Counted from the first letter of the stretch, positions 10,101-19,918 are shown. The stretch: DNA of 64,000 nt from Verrucomicrobiota bacterium (GCA_017301995.1 JAFLEH010000027.1:46193-110192); one strand, 5' to 3'. Notes: a model not told the origin generated them from the sequence alone. A program made the numbers and translations.

Positions 10101-11852
10101 ACCATCACCAACACCAATTCCACTTCCGGCGCGGTGGCGCTCAACGGCGGCACCACAACAATCACCCAGGCCGGCGGCCTCGGCTCCGGCGCGATCACCT
10201 TCGGCGGCGGTCATCTCACCTACACTGGCACGTCCAACACCGGCTGGACCCGCAATTTCACCGTCAACTCGGCCACGACGCTGGAAGTGTCCAATGTCGC
10301 TGGCACCCTGTCCACCAGCGGTGCGCTGGCGGGTGCCGGTGCTCTAACAAAGTCTGGTGCGGGAACCCTTTCCCTCGGCGGCAACGGGACCTATTCCGGC
10401 ACCCTCACCGTAGGCGACGGCACTCTGGTGGCCAATCACGCCAACGCGCTTGGCACCGGAGCAGCGGCACTGGTGCTGGGCGATGCCAACACCGGGGCGA
10501 ACCCCGTGGAATTCAAGGTGGACACCGCGGTTGCCAGTCGGGTGATCCTGGCATCGATCACCAATTCCAGCTACAGCACCGCGCAAACGATCACGCTCAA
10601 CGCCAGCGGCTCGTTGCCCCAGAATGAAGCGGCCCTGGTCACAACCCTGAACCTGAACGGCAACGTGGCGGTGACCTTGAAGGCCACCCACACGGCGGGC
10701 AACCATGTCACGGCCCAGGATGTCAACTGGCGCATCCAGGGCAACGGCATCGCGGCCGGTTCCACCGCGCTGGTTCTGGACGGCACCACCTGGGCCCTGC
10801 GCATCAGCCAGTTGTCGGACGCCTCCGCCGCCAGTGATTTCACCGGCGACGTTCTGATCAAGGGCACCGTCACCACCCAGGGTCGCACCTACCTTGGCAG
10901 CGGCAACATCGCCGCCAACCAAAACCTCAACTTCCGCAACAACGATTTGACCGTTGCGGCCGGCGCGGAGTGGAAGATCGTATGGGGTGGTGAAACCACC
11001 GGCGCCCTCAACGGCTCCGGCACCGTGACCATGAACTGCCAGACTGCCCTCAACAACACCGGCCTGACCATGGGCAACAACAACCGCGACGGCTCGTTCA
11101 CCGGCACCATGGGCAGCGGCTGGGGTGTGGCCAAGACCGGCACCGGCATCCAGGAACTCTCCGGCACCGGCATCACCTACTCCGGCAACACCACCGTCAA
11201 CGGCGGCACCCTCAGGCTCACCGACACCACCGCCTTCAACAGCAATGTGACGGTCAATGCCGGCACCCTGGAACTGAACCGCAGCACCGGCGCGTGGTCT
11301 CTGGGCAAAACCATCGCCGGTTCCGGCGCGGTCGAGAAGACCGGAGACGGCAGCGTCACTCTAACCGCCAACAGCTCGGCCTTCGCCGGCACCACCACGG
11401 TTTCGGCGGGCGCGTTGTTCGTCAGCGGCCAACTGGGCGGCAATGTGACGGTCTCCTCCGGCACCATTGGGGGCACGGGCACCATCGGCGGCAATTTGGG
11501 TATTGGCGCGGATGGCAAGCTGGATGTCACCGGGGGCAGCCTTCTTGATGGCACCGGCCTTCTGACCCTCAACGGCGCCCTGACCCTCACCGACTTCGGC
11601 TTCGGCGACATCATCGGCTGGGACTATGCCAATGCCGAAAACGGCACCTATCTGCTGGTGAACGGCGTGACCTCGGTCACCTTCAACGGCAGCACCCCCA
11701 CGATCTCAAATCAATATGATTTCGGGGGTGGAAAGAAAGGCTACTTCGAGCAAGGCAGCCTCCGCGCCGTCATCGTTCCCGAACCCTCCGCGCTCCTGCT
11801 GTTGGGCCTGGGAACCGCCGGATTCCTCGCCCGCCGTCGGCGGGACGCGTGA
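7197..11852 (+). CDS. Giant protein A: autotransporter-associated beta-strand repeats, LamG-like domain, PEP-CTERM tail
   Basis: This is a 1551-residue exported surface protein. The start at 7197 gives a clean signal peptide (MKPRNNPFQVSLCASLMVTA, cleaved near HADA); the frame opens 69 bases earlier but that extension is not signal-like. Most of the chain is Gly/Thr/Asn-rich beta-strand repeats of the type LTKTGVGTLVLGGNNTFSGG. A LamG/concanavalin-like domain is embedded at about 520-730 (TVWLDGADPDG ... IAELFVFDHQLTTTERQ). There is no C-terminal autotransporter barrel. Instead the protein ends in VPEPSALLLLGLGTAGFLARRRRDA, a PEP-CTERM sorting signal that a membrane exosortase normally processes. 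The body is closely similar to protein B, the last roughly 200 residues to protein D. It is probably an extracellular matrix or adhesion protein; ligand unknown. Confidence 0.9.
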   Translation: MKPRNNPFQVSLCASLMVTALAVHADAASLTWDGNAATAPNPNGGTGTWDTNTTANWWDGLTNVNWPALGGLDNDAVFANTAGTVSLATGGVTANDLTFDTTGYVIQSNTLTLNGTTPTVTTATGVTATINSIVAGSSGLTKTGVGTLVLGGNNTFSGGVVIRGGTLKLANAGAIGTNGTVGANAVTLGMSGDTNPTLDVNGQSFYMTGLTVGGTGATIRTNAWGGPYVSGETTLNSALTIYRYSNNTHVGFQNGGKITGSGAGSGNVSLIFNREGSNNFYWQANNTVANDFLGNIRVQGGELRHQGSGAVNNTVIPDASMLIIDSGSAWSWNNSGTVTETLDGLASGNLGTGNGGRMYRNIPQYTLTINANNADNEGKRIYEGTIESMSGNLTLGGTGTQEFRGANPNFTNQTNLNNGTLRLTKTTSWGSSIAMGTSNAPKLQLNSPLASDSWSFSKPVTGTNTSAVIEKVGAGTVTLGASQSNFKGSVVVSEGKMLLGSNPLPTAAPTISGNTVWLDGADPDGNGIADSTNGAGVSTWTNKGSLGATANFTATGTGSAPVFTASSAAFNNQAVITFDDLGQQLATTTNLYNPAQVSVIYVGAIGATKQRLVSGGSVNWLLGYWNGNMNTNYWNGGQLGTTADTNAHIWINGASGGSYAGYRFDGGGEAGIGTGTVTSGPTAGLMLGGAWGTSEKSDGNIAELFVFDHQLTTTERQQMEGYLYNKYFGSQYGLTSIDTAAPVLVKSGATFGGYGFAGSITVDNGGTLQGGLDNGTGALSAVSLTLGAAAGDVATLRGTVGGSAPVALSGNFTANGGNASVWVAPTPATGLADGTYDLLTWGGSSNVTDLTPFKQVTRSMTPVLDLGNKKLQVAYSSSVSSIYWTGGSTAWDTTAANWKQTTDDADTSFMISDVVWFHDTAGSNGVDISGGDVSPVSVTFDATTTAYTLQGTNGIASGTLTKNNGGNLTITNTNSTSGAVALNGGTTTITQAGGLGSGAITFGGGHLTYTGTSNTGWTRNFTVNSATTLEVSNVAGTLSTSGALAGAGALTKSGAGTLSLGGNGTYSGTLTVGDGTLVANHANALGTGAAALVLGDANTGANPVEFKVDTAVASRVILASITNSSYSTAQTITLNASGSLPQNEAALVTTLNLNGNVAVTLKATHTAGNHVTAQDVNWRIQGNGIAAGSTALVLDGTTWALRISQLSDASAASDFTGDVLIKGTVTTQGRTYLGSGNIAANQNLNFRNNDLTVAAGAEWKIVWGGETTGALNGSGTVTMNCQTALNNTGLTMGNNNRDGSFTGTMGSGWGVAKTGTGIQELSGTGITYSGNTTVNGGTLRLTDTTAFNSNVTVNAGTLELNRSTGAWSLGKTIAGSGAVEKTGDGSVTLTANSSAFAGTTTVSAGALFVSGQLGGNVTVSSGTIGGTGTIGGNLGIGADGKLDVTGGSLLDGTGLLTLNGALTLTDFGFGDIIGWDYANAENGTYLLVNGVTSVTFNGSTPTISNQYDFGGGKKGYFEQGSLRAVIVPEPSALLLLGLGTAGFLARRRRDA

Positions 11853-11952
11853 TTTTCCGGCGCTCCGGTCCCGCGAACCCTGGCCTCGTTTGGCTCAACC
11901 GAGTTCGCATCTATCAAACAAACTTTATCTAACAAGCAAACCGACAACCCCT

Positions 11953-14900
11953 ATGAAATCAAAACTCCGCTCACTGTTTCCGGCCGCTGGCGCGGCCATT
12001 CTCGCCACCCTCACCATGACCGCCCTTAGCCGGGCGGCCGATCAAACCTGGAACCCGGACGGCCCCAATGATTATTGGAGCACGCTCACCGGCGATGAAA
12101 ACTGGGATGCCGGCGTGGCCTGGACCCAGGATAACAGCGCCATCTTCGGCGGCACCGGCGAGACCGTCTATCTCGGCGAAGACGTCAGCGCCACCAATCT
12201 CACCTTCGGCTCCGCCGGTTATACCCTCACCGGCGGTGACTTCAAGCTCACCCTTGCCGCCGGTAGCACCGTCCAGGCCGATGCCGATGCCATACTCAAC
12301 ACGACGCTCGCGGGCAACGGCATCACCAAGACCGGAACCGGCACACTCACGCTCGGCGGCAACAACACCTTCTCCGGCGGCATCACCGTCCGCGGCGGCA
12401 CGCTCAAGCTCGGCAACGCCGGAGCCCTCGGGACCAACGGCACGGTAGGCGTCAACACCGTGACCCTCGGCCTGACCGGCGACACCAACCCCACTCTTGA
12501 TGTCAACGGCCAGAGCTTCTACATGACGGGACTGGCCGTGGGAGACACCGGTGCGACCATTCGCACCAACGCCTGGGGCGGTCCCTATGTCTCGGGCGAG
12601 ACCACCCTCAACGGCGCGCTGACCATTTACCGCTACGGCAACAACATCCACGAGGGTTTCCAGAATGGCGGCAAGATCACCGGCAATGGCGCGGGATCTG
12701 GCAATGTCAGCCTCATCTTCAACCGCGAAGGTTCCAACAATTTTTACTGGCAAGCCAATAACCTGTTGGCCAACGACTTCCTGGGCAACATCCGGGTCAG
12801 TGGCGGGGAGTTGCGCGTTCAAGGCAACACGACCAGCGCCGTGAATATGACCGTCCCCGATACAGCCATGCTGATCATTGATGCGGGAGCGTCCTTCCGC
12901 TACAACAACTACGGTGCGAATGTCACGGAGACTTTGGATGGCCTCGCCGGGGGAGGCACGATTTGGAAGAACCTGCCCAATTACACGCTGACCATCAACG
13001 CCAACAACGCCGACAACGAGGGCGACCGCGTGTTCACGGGGAATATCAGCGGCATGACCGGCACACTCACCCTCGGCGGCATCGGCACCCAGGAATTCAG
13101 TGGCTCCACCCCGAACTTCACCAACTCCACCACCGTCAACAACGGCACGCTCAAGCTCACCAATACCAACAACTGGGGCAGCGCGGTCTACTTCGGCGCG
13201 TCCAACAGTCCGAAGCTGGTACTCAACGCTCCCTTGGTCACCGACGCCTGGAATTTCACGAAGCAGATCAGCGGTGACAACGCCGCAGCCACCGTGGAGA
13301 AAACCGGCACGGGCAGTGTCACCCTTACCTCCCCACAAAAGTACAAGGGAGCCACCGCCGTCAGCGGCGGCAAGCTTCTGGTTTCCAGCGGTACCCTGCT
13401 CCCGGTCGATTTCCCCACCATTCCGGGCATGAAAGTCTGGCTGGACGCAGCCGATCCTGAGGCTGACGGGGACGCCACCCTGCCGACCGACGGTTCGGAG
13501 GTCAGCACTTGGAAAAACAAGGGAACCGATGGTGTCACCTCCGATTTCACAGCCACCACCACCGGCACCGGAAATCCGCTCTACAAGGCGTCGGAAGCTG
13601 CCTTCAACGGCAAGCCGGTGGTCAATTTCGCCCCCGCCAGGAAGATGCTGGCCAACACCGTCAATTACACCAGCACGGTGTCGGTGGTCTATGTCGGCCG
13701 CATCGGTGCGACCAAACAGCGCCTGGTTTCCGGCGGCACGGTCAACTGGCTGCTCGGCTACTGGAACGGCAACATGAACACCAACTACTGGAACGGCGGC
13801 TCGCTTGGCTCCGCGGCGGATACCAACCCGCACATCTGGATCACCGGCGCGACCAACGGTTCCTATGCCGGTTATCGGTTCGACGCCGGCGGCGAAGTGA
13901 GCATCGGAACTGGTTCCGGTGCCGGACCCACCGCAGGATTGACCCTCGGCGGCCGGTGGAGCGACGCCGAGCGCTCCGACGGTGACATCGCCGAACTGTT
14001 CGTCTTCGACCACCAGCTCACGACCACCGAGCGCCAGGCGCTCGAGGGCTACCTCTACAAGAAGTATTATGGCAGCCAATTCGGCATTGTCGGTCTCGAC
14101 GCGGCGAGCCCGGTTTCGGTCGGTGCGGCCGGAACTTTCGGCGGCAACGGCGGCGCGGGCAATATCACCGTGGACAACGGCGGCACGCTGCAAGGCGGCA
14201 TGGACAACGGCACCGGCGCGCTCACCGCGGGCAGTCTCACGCTCAACGGCACCGCCACCCTCAAGGGCTCCGTCTCGGCCACCGCAGGCACCAAGGCAAT
14301 CTCGGTGACGGATTTCACCGTCAATGGCGGGGCGCAGTCGGTGTTGCTGGCTGCGACCGGCACCGGTCTAACCGACGGCACGAGTTACGATTTCCTAACC
14401 TGGAGCGGTACCACCAACGTCACCGACGCAAGCGTGTTCAAACAAGTCGTGCGCAATCTGACCCCGACCCTCGACCTTGCGAACAAGAAGGTGCAACTGA
14501 CCTACAGCGCGGCGGGTTCCTCGATCTACTGGACGGGCGGCAGCAGCGCGTGGAACGACTCCGCCACCAACTGGAAGCAGACCAGCGACAACAGCGTCAC
14601 CACCTTCATGATCAGCGACGCGGTGTTGTTCCATGACACCACCGGCTCGGCCACGGTCGATATTTCGGACGCCGACGTCAGCCCGGCCTCCGTCACCTTC
14701 GACAACACCGCCGCCGGCACCAGTTATATCATCAACGGGTCCAAGGGGATTGTCAGCGGCTCCATCACCAAGAACAACGATGGGGTCGTGACGATCAACA
14801 ACGTGAATCCGACCAGTGGCGCGGTGGCGCTCAACGGCGGCACGGTCGCGGTGGCGCAGAACGGCGGTCTCGGCACCGGTGCCATGACCTTCGACGGCGG

Positions 14901-16668
14901 CGCGAGACTCCAATACACGGGTGGCAGCAGTGCTTCTAACCGCTCGGTCGCCATCAACAACGCCATCGGCGGCGGTGGCGGCTCCGTCGAGGTGACCGAG
15001 GCAGCCACGGTCCTGTCCGGTGGGGCGCTCTCCGGCGCGGGTTCTTTGACGAAATCCGGTGCGGGCGCACTGGGCTTCAGCGGGGATGGCACCTACACTG
15101 GCGCGCTCACTGTTTCCGGCGGCACCCTGGTGGCCAACCATGCCAACGCCTTCGGCACCGGCACCGCCACCCTCGTCATGGGCGATGCCAACACCGGTGC
15201 GAATCCCGTGGAGTTCAAGATCGATGGTGCCGTCACCGGGGCGGTCAAACTGGCCTCGGTCACCAACTCCAACTTCGGCACTTCGCAAACCATCACTCTG
15301 AACACGAGTGGCAGCCTTGGCCAAAATGGCGCGGGTTTGATCACAACGCTCAACCTGAATGGCAGCGTGCCGGTGACCCTCAAAGGGACCAACACCGGCT
15401 CCAATCACATCACCCCGCAGGATGTCAACTGGCGGATCGAGGGTGCCGGCATCCCGGCCGGCAGCACGGCGCTCATTCTGGACGGCAGCACCTACTCCGT
15501 GCGCACCAGCCAGTTGTCAGACACTTCCGCCGCCAGCAATTTCACCGGCGATGTGCTGATCAAGGGCAATGTGACCACCCAGGGCCGGACCTATCTGGCC
15601 GGCGGCGGTACGGTTGCGGAGAATCAGAACCTCAACTTCCTCAACAACGACGTGACCGTGGACACCGGCGCGGAGTGGAAGATCGTCTGGGGCGGGGAAA
15701 CCATGGGCGCGCTCAATGGCGCAGGCCAGGTGACCCTCAACAACCAGAGCGCCCTCGATAACATCGGCCTCACGCTGGGCAACACCGACCGCCCCGGCAG
15801 CTTCTCCGGCAAGATCACCGGCGGCTTCGGCGTCCGCAAGAAGGGCAGCGGCATCCAGATCCTGTCCGGCACCGGCAGCAACTACTCCGGTCCCACCCTG
15901 ATCGAAAGCGGCACCCTCCAGGTGGACGGCACCAAGACCGGCGGCGGCACCGTGACCGTCAAGCCTTACGCCACCCTCAGCGGCAGTGGCACGGTTTCCG
16001 GCACCACCACCGTCGAAGGCTTCGGCGCGATCGTTCCGGCCGGCGCTTCCACCATTGGCGAAATGGCTCTCGGCGGACTGATCCTGGCCGGCACCTACCA
16101 ATGCGATCTGGACGACACCACCGCCGATGTGATCCGCGTCAGCGGCACGCTCACGGTCAACGCCGGCGCCACGATCCAGTTCACCGGCACCCCGGTGGCG
16201 GATAGCTACACCATTGCCACCTACACCACCCTTGGCGGCGCGCTTCCGGCCATCGCGGCTCCAGCGGGCTATGTGGTCGCCGTGGATCCGGCGTTCAATG
16301 AAATCGTCCTGCGCAAGGCCACCGGCTATGACACCTGGGCAACCGCCAACGCCCCCGGCCAGACGATGGATCAGGATCACGACAACGATGGCGTGGACAA
16401 CGGCATCGAATACTTCATGGGTGAGACGGGCAATGGCTTCACCGCCAATCCCGCGCCCGATGCGAATCACGTGGTCACCTGGACCATGGGCAACGGCTAC
16501 GCCGGGGTGTACGGCACCGACTATCACCTCGAGATCTCGGACGATCTCGAGGTCTGGAACCAGGTGCCGCAGGCGGGGGTATCCATCGATCCCGGAGTGA
16601 GCGTGTCCTACACGCTGCCGACTCCGGGGACGCGGAAATTCGCCCGGCTCGTTGTCACCGGGCCCTGA
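11953..16668 (+). CDS. Giant protein B: beta-strand repeats, LamG-like domain, non-PEP-CTERM tail
   Basis: This 1571-residue paralogue of protein A lies 100 bases downstream of it. The frame is open 79 codons further up, inside gene A, but the signal peptide begins at 11953 (MKSKLRSLFPAAGAAILATL, cleaved near SRAADQ). It has the same repeat architecture, and long identical blocks with A (e.g. VSLIFNREGSNNFYWQANN; AATKQRLVSGG-type LamG core). The C-terminus differs: after VTVKPYATLSGSGTVSGTTT comes a calcium-type motif DHDNDGVDNGIEYFMG. A roughly 60-residue beta domain then ends in KFARLVVTGP. This tail is shared with protein C and with neither A nor D. It is followed by a strong intrinsic terminator. 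Surface location is inferred; how the tail anchors is unknown. Confidence 0.9.
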   Translation: MKSKLRSLFPAAGAAILATLTMTALSRAADQTWNPDGPNDYWSTLTGDENWDAGVAWTQDNSAIFGGTGETVYLGEDVSATNLTFGSAGYTLTGGDFKLTLAAGSTVQADADAILNTTLAGNGITKTGTGTLTLGGNNTFSGGITVRGGTLKLGNAGALGTNGTVGVNTVTLGLTGDTNPTLDVNGQSFYMTGLAVGDTGATIRTNAWGGPYVSGETTLNGALTIYRYGNNIHEGFQNGGKITGNGAGSGNVSLIFNREGSNNFYWQANNLLANDFLGNIRVSGGELRVQGNTTSAVNMTVPDTAMLIIDAGASFRYNNYGANVTETLDGLAGGGTIWKNLPNYTLTINANNADNEGDRVFTGNISGMTGTLTLGGIGTQEFSGSTPNFTNSTTVNNGTLKLTNTNNWGSAVYFGASNSPKLVLNAPLVTDAWNFTKQISGDNAAATVEKTGTGSVTLTSPQKYKGATAVSGGKLLVSSGTLLPVDFPTIPGMKVWLDAADPEADGDATLPTDGSEVSTWKNKGTDGVTSDFTATTTGTGNPLYKASEAAFNGKPVVNFAPARKMLANTVNYTSTVSVVYVGRIGATKQRLVSGGTVNWLLGYWNGNMNTNYWNGGSLGSAADTNPHIWITGATNGSYAGYRFDAGGEVSIGTGSGAGPTAGLTLGGRWSDAERSDGDIAELFVFDHQLTTTERQALEGYLYKKYYGSQFGIVGLDAASPVSVGAAGTFGGNGGAGNITVDNGGTLQGGMDNGTGALTAGSLTLNGTATLKGSVSATAGTKAISVTDFTVNGGAQSVLLAATGTGLTDGTSYDFLTWSGTTNVTDASVFKQVVRNLTPTLDLANKKVQLTYSAAGSSIYWTGGSSAWNDSATNWKQTSDNSVTTFMISDAVLFHDTTGSATVDISDADVSPASVTFDNTAAGTSYIINGSKGIVSGSITKNNDGVVTINNVNPTSGAVALNGGTVAVAQNGGLGTGAMTFDGGARLQYTGGSSASNRSVAINNAIGGGGGSVEVTEAATVLSGGALSGAGSLTKSGAGALGFSGDGTYTGALTVSGGTLVANHANAFGTGTATLVMGDANTGANPVEFKIDGAVTGAVKLASVTNSNFGTSQTITLNTSGSLGQNGAGLITTLNLNGSVPVTLKGTNTGSNHITPQDVNWRIEGAGIPAGSTALILDGSTYSVRTSQLSDTSAASNFTGDVLIKGNVTTQGRTYLAGGGTVAENQNLNFLNNDVTVDTGAEWKIVWGGETMGALNGAGQVTLNNQSALDNIGLTLGNTDRPGSFSGKITGGFGVRKKGSGIQILSGTGSNYSGPTLIESGTLQVDGTKTGGGTVTVKPYATLSGSGTVSGTTTVEGFGAIVPAGASTIGEMALGGLILAGTYQCDLDDTTADVIRVSGTLTVNAGATIQFTGTPVADSYTIATYTTLGGALPAIAAPAGYVVAVDPAFNEIVLRKATGYDTWATANAPGQTMDQDHDNDGVDNGIEYFMGETGNGFTANPAPDANHVVTWTMGNGYAGVYGTDYHLEISDDLEVWNQVPQAGVSIDPGVSVSYTLPTPGTRKFARLVVTGP

Positions 16669-16729
16669 TTGGCAAGTGGCGAACGCCCGACACGGATTCC
16701 GGCATCCCCTTCGGGTGGTGCCGCACCAG

Positions 16730-16773
16730 GGTGGGGTGGAAGGTTTTTGGTTTTTCCTTCCGCCCCACCTTTT
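16730..16773 (+). terminator. Rho-independent terminator after protein B
   Basis: A 14-bp stem (GGTGGGGTGGAAGG at 16730-16743 with CCTTCCGCCCCACC at 16756-16769, one G-U pair) encloses a 12-base T-rich loop and is followed by TTTT. It ends 20 bases before the sensor-kinase start, separating the kinase/regulator unit from genes A and B. Confidence 0.85.
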
Positions 16774-16792
16774 GGGCGTGTAGATTCCCGGC

Positions 16793-19700
16793 ATGGCGGC
16801 GGTTGCCAAGCACGCGCGGACATGGGCCGGATGGTTCCGGACCATGGTTGTGACGTGGGCGGCACTGGCGGCGGGAGCCACCGCCGCGGACGACTGGCAG
16901 GATTTGGATTGGAACACCGAGCAGGGACTGCCGGACCCGTGCGTCACCGCGCTGGAGGAAACCGCGGACGGTTTCCTGTGGGTCGGGACGGCCCGCGGCT
17001 TGGTGCGGTTTGACGGGGATGGATTCCGGACGGTGGACCTCTGGGGGGGCGGCCCGCTGGCAACCGAGCGGATCAGCGCGCTGATGGCGGACCACCGCGG
17101 CGCGTTGTGGGTTGGAACCGATTCCGGCGCGTTGTTTTGCCTCGAAGGAGGCGTTTTCAGGAACTGCGGGCGGATCGAGGTGGCGGCCAGTCACCCCGCC
17201 TTGCTCCGCGATGATCAGGGCCGGACCCTTCCGATTTCCGCGCGAGCCAGGATCACGCTCGCACAGGACGGCGGCGGCGAGGTATGGGCGCTCTCGGACA
17301 CGGGCGCTCTGGTCCGGTGCGGCGGAGGCACGGCAACCCTCCTGATTCCCAGTGAATCCCCGCCAACACCTCCGGAGGGCATGTGGATCGATGACCAGGG
17401 CCGATTCAGCCTGCTGGCCGGCGACGCGCTGCTCAGCCGGGTTGACTCCGGTTGGCGCCAAACCGGCACGCTGGAAATCCAGCACCGGCGAAGCCCGCCC
17501 TTGATTGCGGCGGCCGATGGCGGGGCATGGCTGGCGGTTTCGGCACCGCCGGATGAGGCTGGCACCCAGGTGATCCGCCAGTTTTCCAGTCGCGGCTGGG
17601 GCATCGGAGTGGAACCGCCACCGCGCCCTCGCGATTCGATGCGCTCCGAATTGACCGCCCTCGCGGGCGGCAAGGGCGGGCGTCTGTGGGCCGGCCTGCT
17701 GTGGAACGGCGTTTGGCTCGGCGGCGGCGGCAGGCCATGGCAGCAAGTCACCAAAGGGCCGCTCTCCGAATGCGTGATCACCTGCCTCCGCGAGGATCGG
17801 CACGGTTCGCTGTGGGTTGGCACCGACCGCGAGGGCCTGCACCGGCTCCGCCACCAACCCGTGGCCGTCACTCTCCCGCCCTCTTCCGCCAAGGACAACA
17901 TCATCACCACCTGTTGCGCCACGGCCGATGGCGCGGTGTGGATCGGCACCGATGGAGCGGGCGCCTTCCGCTACGCGCCGGATGGTTCCTGTGAAGCGGT
18001 GGGCAAGAGCCGCGGGCTTGCCGTGCCCCATGTTTGCTCCATTTTCGAGGACCGCCGGAAACGATTGTGGCTGGGCACCTGGGGCGGGATCTTCCTGTGG
18101 AAGAACGGGCGGTGTGAACGGGTCGAGGCTCCGTCGGCTCCACAGCGGGCGGTGCTTGCCTTGTTCGAGGACCGCCAAGGACGCTTGTGGGCCGGCACCC
18201 AGAGCGGCTTGTGGTTCGAGGAGAACGGATTCTGGAAAACCCAGCCGCTCCCGCTGGACGACAGTCAGGTTGACGTCCGCGCTCTCACCCAGGACGCGGA
18301 TGGCAACCTGTGGGTTGGCATGATCGGCGGAGGTCTGGTCCGCATGGCCGGCGATCACATCACCCGCTTCGGCCCGGCGGAGGGTTTCCCCAGCAGCGAG
18401 GTCCGCGCTCTCTATGCCGACCCCGAAAGCGGTGATTTGTGGATCGGCACCATGAGCCACGGCTTGGCGCGGTACTCCGACGGCCGTTTCGCTTTTCTCG
18501 ACAGCCGGGAAGGACTGCCCTGCAATACCATAGGATCGCTGGTCGCGGACCGCGACGGCAATCTGTGGCTGGGAACGAACAACGGCATTTTCGGATGTCC
18601 GCTTGCCGTCATCAGCGACTGTGCCGCAGCGGCCCGCACGATTCCGCAGGGCCTTCACATCACGAAGTCCGAGGGCCTTCTCGGCCGCGCCTGCTCGGGG
18701 AGCGGGCAACCGGTGGTGGGCATGACCGCCGACGGCAGGCTGTGGTTTCCCAACTACCGCGGCTTGGCGGCGTTTTCCCCTACTGCCATCAACCCGCCCC
18801 GCGAGCGGAATGCCGCAACCGTGGAATTCGTCCTGACGGATGGTATTCCGCGCCCCGTGAATCCAGTGATGGAGACCGATTCCGGCACCAAACGGCTCGA
18901 GTTCGTGTTCACCGCACCCGATCTGGTCGCCCCCCGGCTCCTGCGTTTCCGCTATCGCCTCGACGCCATGGATCATGACTGGGTGGATGCCGCCGGCAAG
19001 CGTTCGGCATCCTACAGCCAACTGCCGCCGGGAGATTACCGGTTCCGGATTGAGGTTGGCGATCCCGGAAACTGGCGGGAGGGAACTCCGCTGACGATCC
19101 GCGTGGTGCCCCGCTGGTGGGAACGCGTCTGGGTCCGCGCCACCGCGGGCATCTCGCTGGCCGCCGCGGTTGCCGGCCTCCTGGTCCTGTTGGAACGCCG
19201 CAGGCACGCCCGCAAGCTGCTCCGTCTCCAGCAAGCCCGCGCCCTCGAACAGGAACGCCAGCGCATCGCCGCCAACATTCACGACGACCTTGGCGCCAGC
19301 CTCACCCGCATCACCCTGCTCAGCGACCTGGTGCACGATCAGGCGGCGGCGGCCGGCATCGGCGGAGAAATCGCCCAGATCCGCTCGACCTCGGCCAACC
19401 TCACCCGGGCGATGGACGAGGTGGTCTGGGCCATCGCCCCAGAACATGACTCGTTGGACAGCCTGGTGACCTATCTGGGTAAGATCGCGCAGGATCTGCT
19501 GCGGGCCGCCGGCGTGCGCTGCCGCTTGGAAATGCCGGCCACTTTGCCGGAGATCGGGCTGAGCGGACAGGTTCGGCACGGCCTGTTGCTGGCGGCCAAG
19601 GAAGCGCTGCACAATGTGGTGAAACACGCTGCCGCCAGCGAGGCCCGCGTGCAGGCGGCGCTGCGCGACGGGCGCTTCCACCTGGCGGTCTCCGACAATG

Positions 19701-19879
19701 GCTGCGGCTTTGATCCGGCAGCCGCGCCGGTCACCGGCCGGCCGGGCCACGGGCTCCGCAACATGGCGGAGAGAATGCGGCAGATAGGCGGCACTTGCGA
19801 GGTGGCCAGCACCCCCGGCGGCGGCACCGAGATCCGGTTTTCCGTGCCGCTGGAAACGCGCCGGGGTCATCAGAATTGA
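16793..19879 (+). CDS. Two-component sensor histidine kinase with Reg_prop beta-propeller sensor
   Basis: This 1028-residue membrane kinase starts with a hydrophobic N-terminus (VVTWAALAAGATAADDW). A long periplasmic sensor of repeated Reg_prop blades follows (DGFLWVGTARGLVRFDGDGF, GRLWAGTQSGLWF, GNLWLGTNNGIFG), then a Y_Y_Y domain (about 700-775, DYRFRIEVGDPGNW). One transmembrane helix (about 783-803) leads to a HisKA_3 dimerisation domain with phospho-acceptor His830 in NIHDDLGASLTRITLL. The HATPase_c domain has an N-box AAKEALHNVVKHA, G1 SDNGCGFD and G2 GHGLRNMAERM. There is no receiver or DNA-binding domain, unlike the hybrid Reg_prop kinases of Bacteroidota. The response regulator follows after 39 bases. 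The ligand is unknown; many Reg_prop kinases sense breakdown products of polysaccharides. Confidence 0.93.
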   Translation: MAAVAKHARTWAGWFRTMVVTWAALAAGATAADDWQDLDWNTEQGLPDPCVTALEETADGFLWVGTARGLVRFDGDGFRTVDLWGGGPLATERISALMADHRGALWVGTDSGALFCLEGGVFRNCGRIEVAASHPALLRDDQGRTLPISARARITLAQDGGGEVWALSDTGALVRCGGGTATLLIPSESPPTPPEGMWIDDQGRFSLLAGDALLSRVDSGWRQTGTLEIQHRRSPPLIAAADGGAWLAVSAPPDEAGTQVIRQFSSRGWGIGVEPPPRPRDSMRSELTALAGGKGGRLWAGLLWNGVWLGGGGRPWQQVTKGPLSECVITCLREDRHGSLWVGTDREGLHRLRHQPVAVTLPPSSAKDNIITTCCATADGAVWIGTDGAGAFRYAPDGSCEAVGKSRGLAVPHVCSIFEDRRKRLWLGTWGGIFLWKNGRCERVEAPSAPQRAVLALFEDRQGRLWAGTQSGLWFEENGFWKTQPLPLDDSQVDVRALTQDADGNLWVGMIGGGLVRMAGDHITRFGPAEGFPSSEVRALYADPESGDLWIGTMSHGLARYSDGRFAFLDSREGLPCNTIGSLVADRDGNLWLGTNNGIFGCPLAVISDCAAAARTIPQGLHITKSEGLLGRACSGSGQPVVGMTADGRLWFPNYRGLAAFSPTAINPPRERNAATVEFVLTDGIPRPVNPVMETDSGTKRLEFVFTAPDLVAPRLLRFRYRLDAMDHDWVDAAGKRSASYSQLPPGDYRFRIEVGDPGNWREGTPLTIRVVPRWWERVWVRATAGISLAAAVAGLLVLLERRRHARKLLRLQQARALEQERQRIAANIHDDLGASLTRITLLSDLVHDQAAAAGIGGEIAQIRSTSANLTRAMDEVVWAIAPEHDSLDSLVTYLGKIAQDLLRAAGVRCRLEMPATLPEIGLSGQVRHGLLLAAKEALHNVVKHAAASEARVQAALRDGRFHLAVSDNGCGFDPAAAPVTGRPGHGLRNMAERMRQIGGTCEVASTPGGGTEIRFSVPLETRRGHQN

Positions 19880-19918
19880 CGATTTCCAAGTCCGTCGGCC
19901 CGCGTTACGATTCCGCTC

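Noticed and set aside
11971..14193. A 740-codon minus-strand frame opposite giant protein B, and similar frames at 21837-24128 and 24396-25736
   Set aside because: They are antisense images of Gly/Thr/Asn-rich repeats; no signal peptide, start context or domain supports them.
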